Assembly: GCA_900073065.1 (NCBI GenBank)
Contig: FJOG01000039.1
Span: forward strand, 291,330-355,329
Direction of reading: 5' to 3'
DNA: 64,000 bases
Source: Phialocephala subalpina
Lineage: Eukaryota > Ascomycota > Leotiomycetes > Helotiales > Mollisiaceae
Shown here: piece by piece, positions 44,658 through 56,501 of the stretch
Layout: each line of letters starts with the position of its first letter
How positions within the stretch are numbered: the stretch's first letter is position 1
Made by a program: the position numbers and the translations under genes
The notes under the pieces: generated by a model
Databases searched by the model: none
What the model was told of the DNA's origin: nothing
The model's input: only the letters and a program-made list of their open reading frames with translations

Positions 44658-45563
44658 CTACTTCTCCTGCGCATATGGACATGGCTCGCTCTCCGCATGC
44701 TGGTGGTAATCGCAAGGCGGGAAGTCAGTTGGGTCTGAAGGCTCGGATCCATCTCGATTAGACTGCTGCACTTTCAAAGCACTCAAGAAATCGCCTAAAA
44801 GGTAGACATCGTCTGCAAGTAACACTTTCAAAGGCTCACTCTCGTATGATTCAGATACACTGAAGCAGAATTGGTGCGCTATAGCTCGTGCAATCCAGAG
44901 GCGGAGCTTGGAATCCTCCGGTGTCTCTTTGTACTCCTCGTTTAGGTACTCGATATGAGGCAGGATGCAACTCGCTGCGCAGTACTTGGACAACAGATCA
45001 ATGGTTGCATCCGCCAGTTTTGGAACCATAAGTTTCTCGGCGAGAACGAAGAGCCTTAACAAGTGTGTGGTTGGGTGAGGGGCTGGGTCTTCCTCACTTC
45101 CGTCACATTCGAGAGACTTTGGTATTTCGATAGTTTTGGTATACACCCAACCGATGAGCAACATGAACGGGACTAGATGGTCCTCAGGAAATGTGGCTCG
45201 TTGTGTGGATGCTTCTTCGAAAGAACCGTTGAACATTTTGTCGAAGTACGGGATCTTCTTGCAGAGAGGAGTTTTGTGGACGTTGAACGACTTTTGCAAG
45301 TCACCAGTGCCAATTGTAATGTTCACAACGTCGCAGTCGAGCTCACTGAGAGGCTTATTAGGAAGAACTCGGCCAGCACAGCGAGCTTAGGGGACTTACT
45401 CTGCAATATATGTTTCGACAGGTTGGTAACGTTCTGGTAGTTGGAAAGTGACTATTTTTGGAGTGGGATTCGGCAACTGTGAGATCTGAGGAGTAGGAGG
45501 GAGGGTAGATGGATCTCGGCTGAGAGTGGTTATGAGGGTAGCTCTGAGGAGCGGTGATGCCAT
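44658..45563 (-). CDS. BTB-array gene 5, BTB protein with CxxHxHx5C motif
   Basis: Exons 45563..45400 and 45345..44658 join to 852 nt, 283 aa. Exon 1 is Pro/Thr-rich (MASPLLRATLITTLSRDPST) and the intron is phase 2 (GA|T) before DELDCDVVNITIG. BTB: KSFNVHKTPLCKKIPYFDKM, F-N-G-S-F, PEDHLVPFMLLIGWVYTK. Helical part: LLRLFVLAEKLMVPKLADAT, SKLRLWIARAIAHQF. End: C-D-Y-H-Q-H-x5-C-P-Y-A-Q-E-K. This is the most upstream gene of the array. Confidence 0.85.
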
Positions 45564-45807
45564 ATTCAATCTCGCTGAGAAATCTCGGTCGTGTGGAAGG
45601 CTTGGTATGTGGATGGTGGATGTATTCGCGGCTGGTGTCGAGGACGATTCCAAGCAGCATCTTATATAGACGGGTGTCTGCAGAGCAGGCCATCTGTTAT
45701 TCATTGGATGACTGGGCAGAGAGACATGCGCTGTGAGTCTTCGTCGTCGCCCAATCCTCCAGCCGAACAATCATAAAGATCCTGCCAGTCATGGTTGATC
45801 CGTATGT

Positions 45808-46500
45808 TCACCAGCTATAGCCTCCCGCCAGAATCCGCAGCCCATCACTCGCCTCAATGATCCTCTGCATACCAACGCAATATATGTGCCATCTTGTCCT
45901 GGACTTCTCTGCTCCAAATCGCATAAGGAGAGAGTGGAGATCTAGCGATCCCACTTGCATTCCAAGGCTCGACGTCGAGGGTGCCTTTTGTAGCATTGTG
46001 CCAGATCGTCTTCGAGGTTGAGGGTTCGAAACCAAATCCTGTACGCTCAATCAACTGTAGGGATGCCGTTGTAGTATTGCGAATTCCAAGAGGGAAGAAT
46101 ATGAAAAGTTTGTAGGAGACAGAAAGGAATAGTGTCCGAGAACAGCAGAATTGTTCTCAATTGTACGAGTACATCGCCACAGTAATGCTTTGACAGTGGC
46201 AGACATATCAGGTGCTCTGGGCACAGGATATCGGTGGCAGACAAGCTCGCGGTGTTCAAGTAAAGCGACAAACCAAAGTACCAGAAAGTTGAGGACATTC
46301 GAGACTTGAGCTGAAGAACAGGACAGTCGAGGGATTGAGTAGAGCAGTCACTTCTCGTAATAGTCGAAGTATGGCCCAAAGACCATCCCAATCTACCTGC
46401 AATGCTGGGACAATCGAGTTGATGCTTTGTGTTGGTTGACCATCCACAAGAATGATGTTGGGACTTGTCGAGCTGAGCCGGAACCGGAGAAACCTTGGCG
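45808..46500 (-). other. unresolved minus-strand coding trace
   Basis: Protein-like stretches occur in more than one frame: SPNIILVDGQPTQSINSIVP near 46470-46400, CLPLSKHYCGDVLVQLRTIL near 46200, SREVQDKMAHILRWYAE near 45900, then a frame change before RIIEASDGLRILAGGYSW ending at 45808. GT..AG pairs could join some parts, but no full model without a frame break was found. I do not recognise the family. It may be a decayed gene or a multi-exon gene with poor sequence. Confidence 0.3.
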
Positions 46501-46838
46501 CCGTCGTGCTAAACGCGGGATCAGCTGACTGCTGCCTAAAATCTCTTCACATGACCATTTCACAGCCTTCTCATTCCTCCTTCTTCAGGCAAAGCTAGTC
46601 GATGTTGCCTGAAGCTATCTCGTGAGTTCGTGTCAAAGACGTGTTCGAAGATCTATTTTGAGATGTCGCGTTGCCCCTTTTCGAAAGCTCGAAGAGTATT
46701 TAAGCGGACGCGTTGTCCTTGAGAATTGAAGTTCTCAGTCTCATGTCAGCTAAACATCCATAAGTCTGTACTTTCCGAAAGTCTCAACTTCTGTATAAGC
46801 ATCATCAGTTCTTGGGACATTCTCCATTTGCTACAATC

Positions 46839-47636
46839 ATGTCTTTCCCTCGATTTACTGCCTTTCCGCCTGAGATCCACTCTCTCATTCTCGACTCATG
46901 CGCTCCAAATGACCTCGTTTGTCTTCGTCTCACTTGGTATGTTCCCCGAAGTGCTCATTGTCCCAAATGAGCTGACAACATTTAGTAAATATCTGTACAA
47001 CCTCGCTCCATCAAAAAAAGAACCAATCTCCCTTGAGAGTACAGACACAGGTCCACTCTGCCAATGTAAAGACGCGTTCAATGACTGGGGATCACGCTGG
47101 TCTCATCGACGAGAATGCCACAAACTATCATATGAGGCGACTCGCCAACGGAACGAGTCAATGGGACGCACAACTCCGCCAATGAAAACCAAATGCAGAA
47201 CGAGATACGGAACAGACCATTGCGAATGCTTCACAAGAAGAGCACGACTGCATTTCCGAATTAAATCTTGGGTGCCGAAAGGTCTGAACTATTGTGGACA
47301 CTGCGAGAAGTTCACAGAAAGGAAGAGAGGACACAATGGTAGATGTAAGATCTGCGTTCCAAAAACCCAATCAATGCTGACAGTCCAGGTTATCATGGTG
47401 CATCAAAACCAAGACGGTCTCAGGATCATTATTGGACGCATACTTCAAGAGGCGGTGCTTTCGGACGAAAGATTTGGAAAAAGTGGTTCAACAATCGTGC
47501 GATGAACAGAATGGAAGCCAGATTACAAAAGCAGATCCAGGTCGACCAAAGGAAAGGAAGTGATCGATATTCCTTGCGACAATTGGAGGCGAAAGCAGTG
47601 GATACGAAAGTTGATAGGGACAGCAAAGCTTATTAG
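46839..47636 (+). CDS. F-box protein
   Basis: Exons 46839..46936, 46986..47344 and 47389..47636 join to 705 nt, 234 aa. The F-box lies at residues about 6-45: FTAFPPEIHSLILDSCAP, then N-D-L-V-C-L-R-L-T-C-K-Y-L-Y-N-L; intron 1 splits the T-C-K codons, a common place. The rest is basic with Cys/His pairs (CRTRYGTDHCECFTRRAR, YCGHCEKFTERKRGHNGRC) and ends in a charged helix. F-box proteins link substrates to SKP1-CUL1 ubiquitin ligases. It lies divergently from, and next to, the BTB array, and BTB proteins are often CUL3 adaptors; a functional link is only inference. Confidence 0.75.
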
Positions 47637-48693
47637 TGACATGTGGAGTGGGGCGAGATGAATGATTTGGCATTGGACAGAGAGATGCGAACACTACACG
47701 GTTTCACGATTTACGATTTATGACGGCCTATGCAGCAGAATGTACGAAGAACGAATTGGAGCTTCCGTACTTACATGTGGTTCTTGCGGCGTTGCCGTTT
47801 TTGTTTCCGAGCTTCTGGGTATGAGATAGTCCTTGTTGAGAGTGGAGGAAGGATTCGATAAGAACCAAGATCTCGTCGCTCCTCGGCCTTCAAATCCGCT
47901 CTCTCCGCTCCTGCATACATGCACAGCCCTGCCACCGACTGTCCAGCGAGTCAGCTCCCAAGTGGGAATCCAAGATGCCAACTCTTCAAAATTGTTCTTC
48001 AGTCATTTCTAGCGTTGTTCCATGTCTTGGACCAGGAACTTTCTTGAGGTCGGTTTCTAGAAAGTTTAGCGGGCTCGCCTCACTTCAAGGATTTCAGGTC
48101 TAGCGCCGGCAAATGGTCCCTGGCGAGTTGAAGTAAACTTGTTCGGGACTAGATCAGAGCTCGGATCAGAAAAGGGCCTCTTGAGCACATGTTCCTGATT
48201 GAGACAGCAACCTTTTGGGGCATCTCTGCATTCAATTGCTTCAAAATTGGTATTACCGTCCATATCTGAATGCACCTTCTATCCTTGGACTTTGAAATGA
48301 TCAGAGAAAGAAGTTTTCTCCCCCACTGTTGTTATCACGTGCGGCTCAGTTTGTCCGTTGTGGATCTCTCGGGAGATCCTTGGCAAGACCATCAGCCTCT
48401 AAGTTGACCCATAAAACACGGCGTCATACAGAAATATGGGTATTTCCCTCTAGTTTGACCGAGAAATTCTCAACCACACGACGGTCCTATCTCGGTGCCT
48501 TCCAAATGTATTCCACCATGACGACAGATCCAAATCTTGCGATAGGAAAGATCGGAAAATGATGTTGATGATCCACTGAATCGAGAGACGACTAGAGCCC
48601 CTTGGCGTTCGCCATGGAGAAATATTATGGCGGACTCCCGCTGGAGGTATTTCGTCTTTCTGGGAACTCCGCCCTCCTCGACGATACTCCAAC
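47637..48693. other. intergenic, upstream of the MFS gene
   Basis: 1.06 kb. Short frames on both strands have no domain. It contains the MFS promoter. Confidence 0.45.
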
Positions 48694-50612
48694 ATGCCCA
48701 TCCTACTCTCACCCAACGAGAACAACAATGCACAGTCTACTAGTGGGGTAGAGAAGCTGGAGGATGCCCCAAACCCGCCTCTCCTGAAAGACGACAATTC
48801 CTTGCCGGATCTAGGAACGGCAAGACAAGAAGAGCATACCGAAAAGCAGGCACGGAAGGGAAGGATTGCTGGTGGATCGTTTCTACAAGAGCTCCATGAG
48901 AGTGATTCTGACAATGCGGACGAGGGTTATTTGAAGGAGGTGGAAATCGACATGCCACTCACTCTATGGGAGATCACCCACAAGGACGACAAGGAATACA
49001 TCGTTCTCAAGTTTACTAAGGGCGACAAGGAGAATCCGTTCAACTGGAGCTTTGGACGAAAAGCATGGATTACTCTCCTCCTCTGTTTGATGACCCTGTT
49101 CATTGGGCTTGCAACGACGGCGTACAGCAGTGGCATCGGCCGAATGTGCGATGACTTTGGAGTTTCGACCGAGCTAGGACAGTTGGGACTATTTTGCTTC
49201 AACTTTGCATGTGCCGTTGCACCTCTCTTCCTAGCTCCATTCTGCGAGCTCGTCGGTCGAAGAATCGTCTACGTCGGAGCATATGCATTGTTCGTCATTG
49301 TCTTCATCGGTTTGGCTTTGGGCAAGAATATTGCAACAATCCTGGTCATGCGTGTATTTCAAGGTCTTTTTGGCTGTGTTGGAACGATCCTCGTAGGCGG
49401 TACGTTCAGTGATATCTACCGCCCAGATCACAGAGCAGGACCAATGGCTTGCTTTTCGTATGTCGCTATCTTGGGAACGGTCGCAGCACCAATCTATGCT
49501 GGGTTCATAGATGAGACCATCGGCTGGAGATGGATTGAAGGCATTCAAGGTCTAGCAAATCTACCTCTCCTCGCCATCATCGCCGTCTCCCTCCGAGAAA
49601 CTCGAGGTGGCGTAACACTCCACAAGCGAGCCAAGGCCCTCCGCAACACAACAGGCGACGAACGCTACAAAGCCGGCATGGACCTCGAAGCCAAGAACAT
49701 CAAAGAAATGCTTCATAACTCCTCCGTCAAAGCAGTCCACATGCTCGTCACCGAGCCCGTGGTCTTCGCCTTCGGTCTTTGGTAAGCTTATGTCCATACT
49801 AAATTGCTGTCTTTATGTATGAGAGCTTCGGAGCTTTGAGCTGTCTTGAGGGCCGAGACACTTCATTTGCATGCAGTCTCCTGAGACAGCTCCCAGCTCC
49901 GGTGTTCTCTCCCACTAAAATGACCTTTTCCGGTGCTAATTCGTTGGACAGGATCGCATTCGCCTGGTTCGTTACCTTCCTCTTCCTCTCCGTCATCCCA
50001 ATCACCTTCCAAGAAAAGCGCGGATGGAGTGAAGGTGTAGCCGGCCTTCCCTACATCTCACTCTGCATCGGCGTCACTCTCGCATTCGGTTTGAATTTTT
50101 TCCAAATCAAAAAATACAAAGCAATTATGAAATCTCGGAACCGAAAAATCCTCCCTGAATCACGCCTCTATGGTGCCATGTTCGGGGCTGGTCTTCTCCC
50201 CATCGGTCTCTTCATCTACTCTTTCACTCAATACGGATATCTCCCTTGGATTGCTCCCACCATCGCTCTAGCACCAATAGCTATGGGGATATTCTTCATT
50301 TTCGAATCAACGTATTCCTACACTTCTGATTGCTACGGCGAGAACTCGTCGTCTGCGATTGCGGGGCAGGGATTGATGAGGAATACGTTAGGAGGAGTGG
50401 CACCGCTGTTCGCGAGCCAGTTCTTTCATAATGTGGGGAGTCAGTATGCGGGGTTGATATTGGCGTTAGCGGGGACAATGTTGACGTTGATTCCTTTCGT
50501 CATGTTTAAGTGGGGGCATAAGTTGAGGGAGAGGAGTAATTTGGCGAAGAGTCAACTGGGTGGGGACGAACAGAAGGAGAAGACGGGACTTTATACTGCA
50601 CCCTTTGCGTAA
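48694..50612 (+). CDS. MFS transporter, DHA1-type drug/polyamine-proton antiporter-like
   Basis: Exons 48694..49781 and 49952..50612 join to 1749 nt, 582 aa. A hydrophilic N-terminus of about 110 residues ends in GDKENPFNWSFGRKAWITLL, the usual entry of this group. Twelve hydrophobic helices follow; motif A is seen as FCELVGRRIVYVGAYALF, the TM4-5 region as RVFQGLFGCVGTILVGGTFSD, and the central loop joins TM6 to WFVTFLFLSVIPITF. The intron falls in TM7. Members export drugs, polyamines or other small molecules at the plasma membrane; the substrate cannot be told. No biosynthetic genes are next to it, so I do not link it to a metabolite cluster. Confidence 0.87.
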
Positions 50613-51791
50613 GGTAGTAAATGGAGGTCTAAGATGAGAATGGCTTTAGGCTGCTGTGAAGGAGTGCAGCTTCTTGCCTTGGGATCTGCGTCGAGGGACG
50701 TTCACCAGTGTTAATCTTGCCCGACGTTTCTATTTTCGTTTTATGTTTGGAATAAATATCTTGCATATTTTGTATATCAACCGCGGTTTGCAAGTCTGCA
50801 TTGTAGGCGCCGAGGGTGTACGATATCTGGCGGGGAAATTGTTTGTCATGCATTGCAGGAGTTGTCGGATAGAATCATGAGAAATGAAAACAAAACACTA
50901 AACAGGCATCGTCTGAAGTCTCATGACCAGGAGTGAGCAACTTTCGGTTCTCTTTTTGTTCTTTCGTCAATGCAAATGCGTTTGCGCTTGTTCCTTTGCC
51001 TGAGCCTCAAAGCCCGAGTCAAGCATAGTCATTCGAAGAATGGTATTACCACGTGACCACTTTAAGTTTGCAGATGGATCTTCGGCCGTGAGAGTTTGTT
51101 TGTTTGCTTGGAGATGTGTATAATAGGCAAGTCCTGTTCTTGAATTTGATTACAAAGTTCTGATGTGAAGCTCGTGGGAGTAGGAGGAACTAACAATGGC
51201 ATGCCTCGCATGCCCAAATAAGAGGGCGAGGTCTATCCAAAGTTGGAATGCTCACAAGATATGAGGTATTCCGAAGTCTATTGGTACATAAGTCTGCCGA
51301 CTTTGTCGAGTGACAAGCTTCAGGCCCCCGTGCCATTTGCACATGCTGGTTTACAATATCTCAACTTCTCGATGTGCTGCACAATCTGCATCTCCCATGT
51401 TTTCCGTCTTGCGGACAATTAAAAAAGTTATATTAATTGAGATATACCTATGTTGAAGGAAGACTGACCTCGGGATATGTATCTCTTTCATTTTAGTTGG
51501 CCTATATATAACTCTATGTTCAAAGCTGACTTTAACCCTATAAAACGGGCGGGTTTCATCTATCTATATTTTCTCTAACGCTTCGCATACGTTCACCACC
51601 ACCACTGGTACAGAGGTGCTCGGCACACAAAACATAAGCAGAAGGCACAATTTTTTGAACAGAACAGCGAGTCAAACGAAGACTTTTCCACACAACACAA
51701 CAAATTACTTCTGCTACTGCACCATTTCTGTACGAAGACATCAGCTCCGAAGCCTGATCCAGCGAAAATTGTTTCTCCTCCACACATCGAG
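50613..51791. other. intergenic, no gene seen
   Basis: 1.2 kb of AT-rich DNA downstream of the MFS gene. No domain-bearing frame. Confidence 0.45.
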
Positions 51792-52916
51792 GTGCAATAC
51801 AGAAACACCGTCAATCAAAGTACGGATAATCGCGTCAAAGTTACTTGCTCCTTCGTAATGCACAGAATTCAAACCAAGCTTCTCAACATCCCCAAAGTGT
51901 TACGCCTCTACCCTCACGAAATATCGCAAGAGGATCTTGATCCAGACTGTTTGACGCTTGAGCTAGAAAGACCTAAACCTAGGATCTGGAGTGCAGAATT
52001 GTTAACAACACCGATTCCCGATCTACGATCCGCAACGAGGTACTCTATGTCGTCAAGAAGCACAAGGATAGATCCTTATCCGCCTTCTGATTGTACCGCT
52101 TCGATGGCCGGAGATATCGATCACGAGATCTACGCTCTTCTCGAAGAGTGTCGACTTAGGTTCTCCCAGTAGGGATCAGTATCACCCTCACACAAAGAGC
52201 CCTTTAGACAGAACCTGATTATCCTCGAGGGAGCAAGAAATAAGTAAATTTCAAGATATCCTCAACCCCGTTCCGGAGTCTGGATTCAAACCCGTTATCA
52301 CGTAGTCAAAAGCCTTCTCACTTCTGAGCGGCTAGTATTGATAGAGAAGCCGAAGACCACGGTAGAAAGCTACGAAGAGACTGGAAATGCTAAGACGCAG
52401 TAAAGTCTATCACGATCCTTTGCACTTACGAACACAGCAAGAAGCCGAAGGCCACAGCGGAGAGCATATCATACGAACATCTCGACGGCTTCTCATTCGA
52501 AGAACAATTTGGGTGTACACAATCTTTCAATTATGATGGAGACTGTCATAAACACTACTATATGGTACACTTACAACTGAAACCTTACCAATGCCCTTGG
52601 CCAAGCTGCGATTCGAAGCATTCTACGAATCGGTACACCTACAGTTGAAATTAGAGCATGATCTATACCAGCAACAAGAGGGACCGTATTTCTGTCATAC
52701 TTCCAGAATCGGTGAGATTTTGGGAACCAGGATTCTACCAGGCGAATGTTTACACACAAGAAGTTGGAAGAATGTCTTCTGTTAGTCCGCTACATAATTT
52801 TCCAGGATTCTACTACATATTGCCTGTCGTCCTGCTAAACTATTCATGGTGCATTCGAAACCTTCGAATACGGATAGGAACTCGACACCAAGGTCTACAG
52901 AGGGTCTCCAAATGAC
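51792..52916 (+). pseudogene. decayed C2H2 zinc-finger gene trace
   Basis: An open frame at 51792-52172 (126 codons, ending LLEECRLRFSQ) is followed by a frame at about 52388-52640 reading FGCTQSFNYDGDCHKHYY, then PYQCPWPSCDSKHSTNRYTY and a stop. The Y-x-C-P-W-P-S-C-D-S piece is the start of a classic C-x4-C finger, while its His half (VHLQLKLEHD) continues in another frame. A local repeat of a KPK-[AT]-T-[AV]-E-S-like stretch occurs at about 52345 and 52445. I read this as a broken zinc-finger gene; its limits are guesses. Confidence 0.35.
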
Positions 52917-55154
52917 TTTCGTGACCGTTCAGCTGGACATTCTAGGGAAACCACTACCAGAACCATAGAGTGGGTTCTGACTTGATTGGAATCGTTCCAT
53001 GTCTGCTCGTGGGAGACTTTGATCGCTACTTCGCGGTCCATATCCCCCTGCTCAAACTTGCAGGAACTTAACACGAGCCGAATGCAACACCGAAAAGATG
53101 AAGTGGCGCACTAGTGGACAGAAGAGGAGGTTCTCAGATGGCTGCTAGATGGGAACTCAGTCTCATCCATACAACTGCTTCTCCTCGGGTAAAGTTCGAT
53201 GAAGCAAATATAAGATGACGAACCATGGAGATAGTAGGGAAATATATCAAGAAGGGTTCGGAGGAAGGGGAGGAAGGAACGCAAGTGAATAGCCAGTGGC
53301 CTCGGTCAGAGGGGGTTTGTGTTAACAACGTCAATAAATTCCCAAATCATAAAAAGCACTGTAGCTCGCAAGTCAATGAGAAGAGGATTATCAGAACTGG
53401 CAAATTATTCTCTTAGTCCTTAAACCGGATAGTGAGCGGAGGCCGGCAAGTAGTAATCAATGTGGACATCGCGTAGGAGATGGAAGGCCATATTTTATGC
53501 ATAAGAAATTCAGACCAGTATAATTTCGATTGAGACCAATCGTGAAACCTTTGAAGAAAGGTTGATTGAGAAATCGAGAAGTGTATGATGGCGGGGTACT
53601 TAGCGGGGCAGAAGTTCAGAGGGGTTGCACTGTAGCGAAGAAACCATTGCCAAGCATTCGCTTAAAAAAGGGGTAACCGCCTCGGTGGTGAATAGTGTGG
53701 AGATTGAGTGATTGATTTTCAGGCAGATTGCCGAATTGTGTGAAGCAGATCATACTAGCCTGAAAGAGCGAGTCCAAAGCTCGCGATACGATGAATGGAT
53801 TCTCGCTGCGAGCCCGAGCAGAAGCAGAAGAAAATTAAAAACTCCATTTTGATGGCTTCAAGATGCTACCAAGTTTCCAAAAACTCTTTCATTTTACAAC
53901 GCGTAGTTTAGTTTGAATTGCTGACTGATTGCTTTCCAGTCATGAAATTCGTTCAGAATTCCGAACGAACGTTCAGGGTACCTGCTTGAGACTGAAGCGC
54001 TTCACGACGACTACCCCGCTTGGTGGTAAGTCAAAGCATTGTATTAAACTTGAGACGAGACAGAAATTAAGCCAATATTGTCTCTGAGCCCACTAAGAAG
54101 TACAGTAGAACATCATTATGAAACTTTGTGAGCTGAAGCCGTGCATGATCCTCGCCGATGCACCCAGAACTGTCGCAGAAAGTGTAGACAGGAGAGAAAG
54201 CGCTGCAAGTAAAGTTGATGCCCAGGGAGTCCATCATGTACGCATATGTTTACCCAAAGTCTGAGCTTTTGTGAGTCTTGATGAAGGTACCCATTCTTTG
54301 GGGAAACTCGATTAAGACTAGCTCGGAAATGGTACGTTGAAGCAAGAGGGTACGAATACCATGAACGGACAATAAAGATTTTCTATCCATCCATATTTTA
54401 GGAATCGGTCAGGCTGCAGAGCTAATGCAAGAGTTGATGAGTGAACGTCATGGGTAGCCGCTCCAACATTCCTGACAAGACCGTTCGATTTCAATCCGGC
54501 ATTGACTGAAGTGTAGTCAATTGAGTTGCCGTTCGTGTTCGTATTTGATAATACTCAGTGCTTTTCAAATTAAACCATCAAATTATTGGCTCGCCTTACT
54601 TCGAATGCTCAAACCTCGCTCGTTCCATCTCATCGCATCGCAATCTGAAGGTTTAGTCTGATTTATTCGCGGTCCGACCGTTTAAGCGAGGCTCGGGACG
54701 TGTGAAGCAGTGATAAAAACAAAATAACGAATCTTCGATTGAGAATCGTTTGTGGTATTCTGTTGTGACGACTTGAAGATGCAACTCTGTCTGTGATATT
54801 AGAACTATTTTTCTTCTGATGCCTTGTACATTTTCGTTGATTTCAGAGTGTCGCATCGATGCATATCCCAGGTTTTGACAAAGACGCAGAGGGTGGAGAA
54901 GATTTGAGTTCGAATGGAATTAGAGGTCTGTATAGAATACCAGAATATGCGACGAAATAAAACAGATGACACAATCGACGATGAAGGCGAGTACGATGAA
55001 TTACTACACCCCGTGATTTAATGCAATAATTCTGTGACCCATGCAACACAATGCCAAGACTGTATTCTATACATATGTTGTACAAAGTTCATGATTCCCT
55101 AAACAACATTCTTTTTGCGCTTCATATCCCACTGGCTAGTACAGTGAAGTAATA
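52917..55154. other. long gene-poor stretch
   Basis: 2.2 kb with no supported gene, no terminal repeats and no transposase or polymerase signature. The last 100 bases serve as the Rds1-like promoter. Confidence 0.45.
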
Positions 55155-56147
55155 ATGATAGTAATGCCGTCCTCCACTCTCATTTTTGTTAGCATTATCG
55201 TTCAACTCTCCAACACCTGGGCTGCACCGGCCACACTCTCTTCAACGATAATCACCCAAGCCGGAGGCGGTCTACCTCAAGGTGCACCTCCTACGACGCT
55301 GTCTGCGAACGGTATCTCGAACTTCCAACTTGCGAACTTTATTGAAAACATCGAATCCAAATTTTTCGAAGGAGTTCTAGCCAACCTTTCCAGCGATCCG
55401 GCGTTCACGTCCACCGCAGACAATGGCATCTCCATACAGCAAGTTGTCACTAAAGTTGCCGCTCAGGAGGAAGTCCACAAGGCCACCGTCGAAGCCACAC
55501 TAACGTCTAATAATGTTGCAACCATCGATGACTGCACGTCCATACTCCCAATCACCAGCACGGACGAATTCCTAGCTCGAGCCAACATAATTACAAGCAT
55601 TAGTATTGGTGCCATAATCGCCATTACTGCATCAGTTGCATCAACAGACCCAACCATAGTCGGCTCCACAACTAGTATTATAACAGTTGAAGGCAGGCAC
55701 GATGCGTTCTTCCGCCTCAGTGCATCGGATGTTCCAAACCCCACCCCTTTCGACACGGCTATTTCTACAACGTGGGCATACAACCTCATCCTCTCTTTCG
55801 TCGTACCATCAAGCTGTCCGACATTACCTCTGACCGTCCTGCCTGTTCTCACGGTCACCTCACCTGCGCTGTCAGCCACTGCCCCGGCAACGCCACCTTT
55901 GACTATCACCTTCACCGTGGATCCAAAAGTAGTCAAGGGCTTGCGTCTTTTCATAGGTTGGGTCAACCAAGCAAATGCTCCGGTCTATACTACCGCGGTT
56001 GTGGTCAATGGGAATGGTAGAGCCTCTGTCCCTTCAGGCCTTCAGGGGACGGCGTTCGCGGCATTGACGAATCAAAATACGGCGACAACGGTGGATACGT
56101 TGACGACTGCAACTTTGGCTGGGCCCGCTGCGGTTCTCATTTCTTAG
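55155..56147 (+). CDS. secreted ferritin-like domain protein (Rds1-like)
   Basis: Single exon of 330 aa. The signal peptide is MIVMPSSTLIFVSIIVQLSN followed by T-W-A. The ferritin-like four-helix part is at about 50-190: NGISNFQLANFIENIESKFF, VVTKVAAQEEVHKATVEATL and TVEGRHDAFFRL. The family keeps Glu/His residues (FIENIES, AAQEEVHK, EGRHDAF) that would bind a di-metal centre. A beta-rich, Thr/Val-rich C-terminal part follows (TFTVDPKVVKGLRLFIGWVN). Related fungal proteins, named after S. pombe Rds1, are stress- or starvation-induced and found at the cell surface. A second ATG at residue 4 is an equal start choice. Confidence 0.82.
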   Translation: MIVMPSSTLIFVSIIVQLSNTWAAPATLSSTIITQAGGGLPQGAPPTTLSANGISNFQLANFIENIESKFFEGVLANLSSDPAFTSTADNGISIQQVVTKVAAQEEVHKATVEATLTSNNVATIDDCTSILPITSTDEFLARANIITSISIGAIIAITASVASTDPTIVGSTTSIITVEGRHDAFFRLSASDVPNPTPFDTAISTTWAYNLILSFVVPSSCPTLPLTVLPVLTVTSPALSATAPATPPLTITFTVDPKVVKGLRLFIGWVNQANAPVYTTAVVVNGNGRASVPSGLQGTAFAALTNQNTATTVDTLTTATLAGPAAVLIS

Positions 56148-56501
56148 AAGTTCGGCAGGGATGTTCATTCTTAACTTCGTAATATCGAGCCTGATTAAGC
56201 GGAGGAGAGTTGCGTTAAGATGTAAGAAACTTATAGGAGAACATGAGGATATTGTTGAGATTCCTCTACGTTGCTTGATGGCTCAGGGAAATTAGATGGC
56301 TCTGGAATTAGCGGTATGACACATCCAGGACCGATCGAAATCGGACGAGGCTGCCGCGCGTACCAAGTCGATCAGTAGTGGCAGACGCTAAGGTATTTAG
56401 ATGAAGAATGGGCGCATCCAGCTTCTGGAATCTTGAACAATAATCAAATCAACTGATTGAGGACAATTCCACTTGATTATACCTTGATTCTACTCTTTAT
56501 A
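56148..56501. other. intergenic, no gene seen
   Basis: About 350 bases of 3' flank of the Rds1-like gene up to the tandem duplication. Nothing recognised. Confidence 0.5.

Noticed and set aside
22534..50612. Secondary-metabolite cluster built from the Zn2Cys6 factor and the MFS transporter
   Set aside because: They are 24 kb apart with septin and BTB genes between, and no backbone synthase or tailoring enzyme is present.
52255..52330. tRNA-like T-loop (GGGTTTGAATCC) on the minus strand
   Set aside because: The T stem does not pair, and no cloverleaf could be built.
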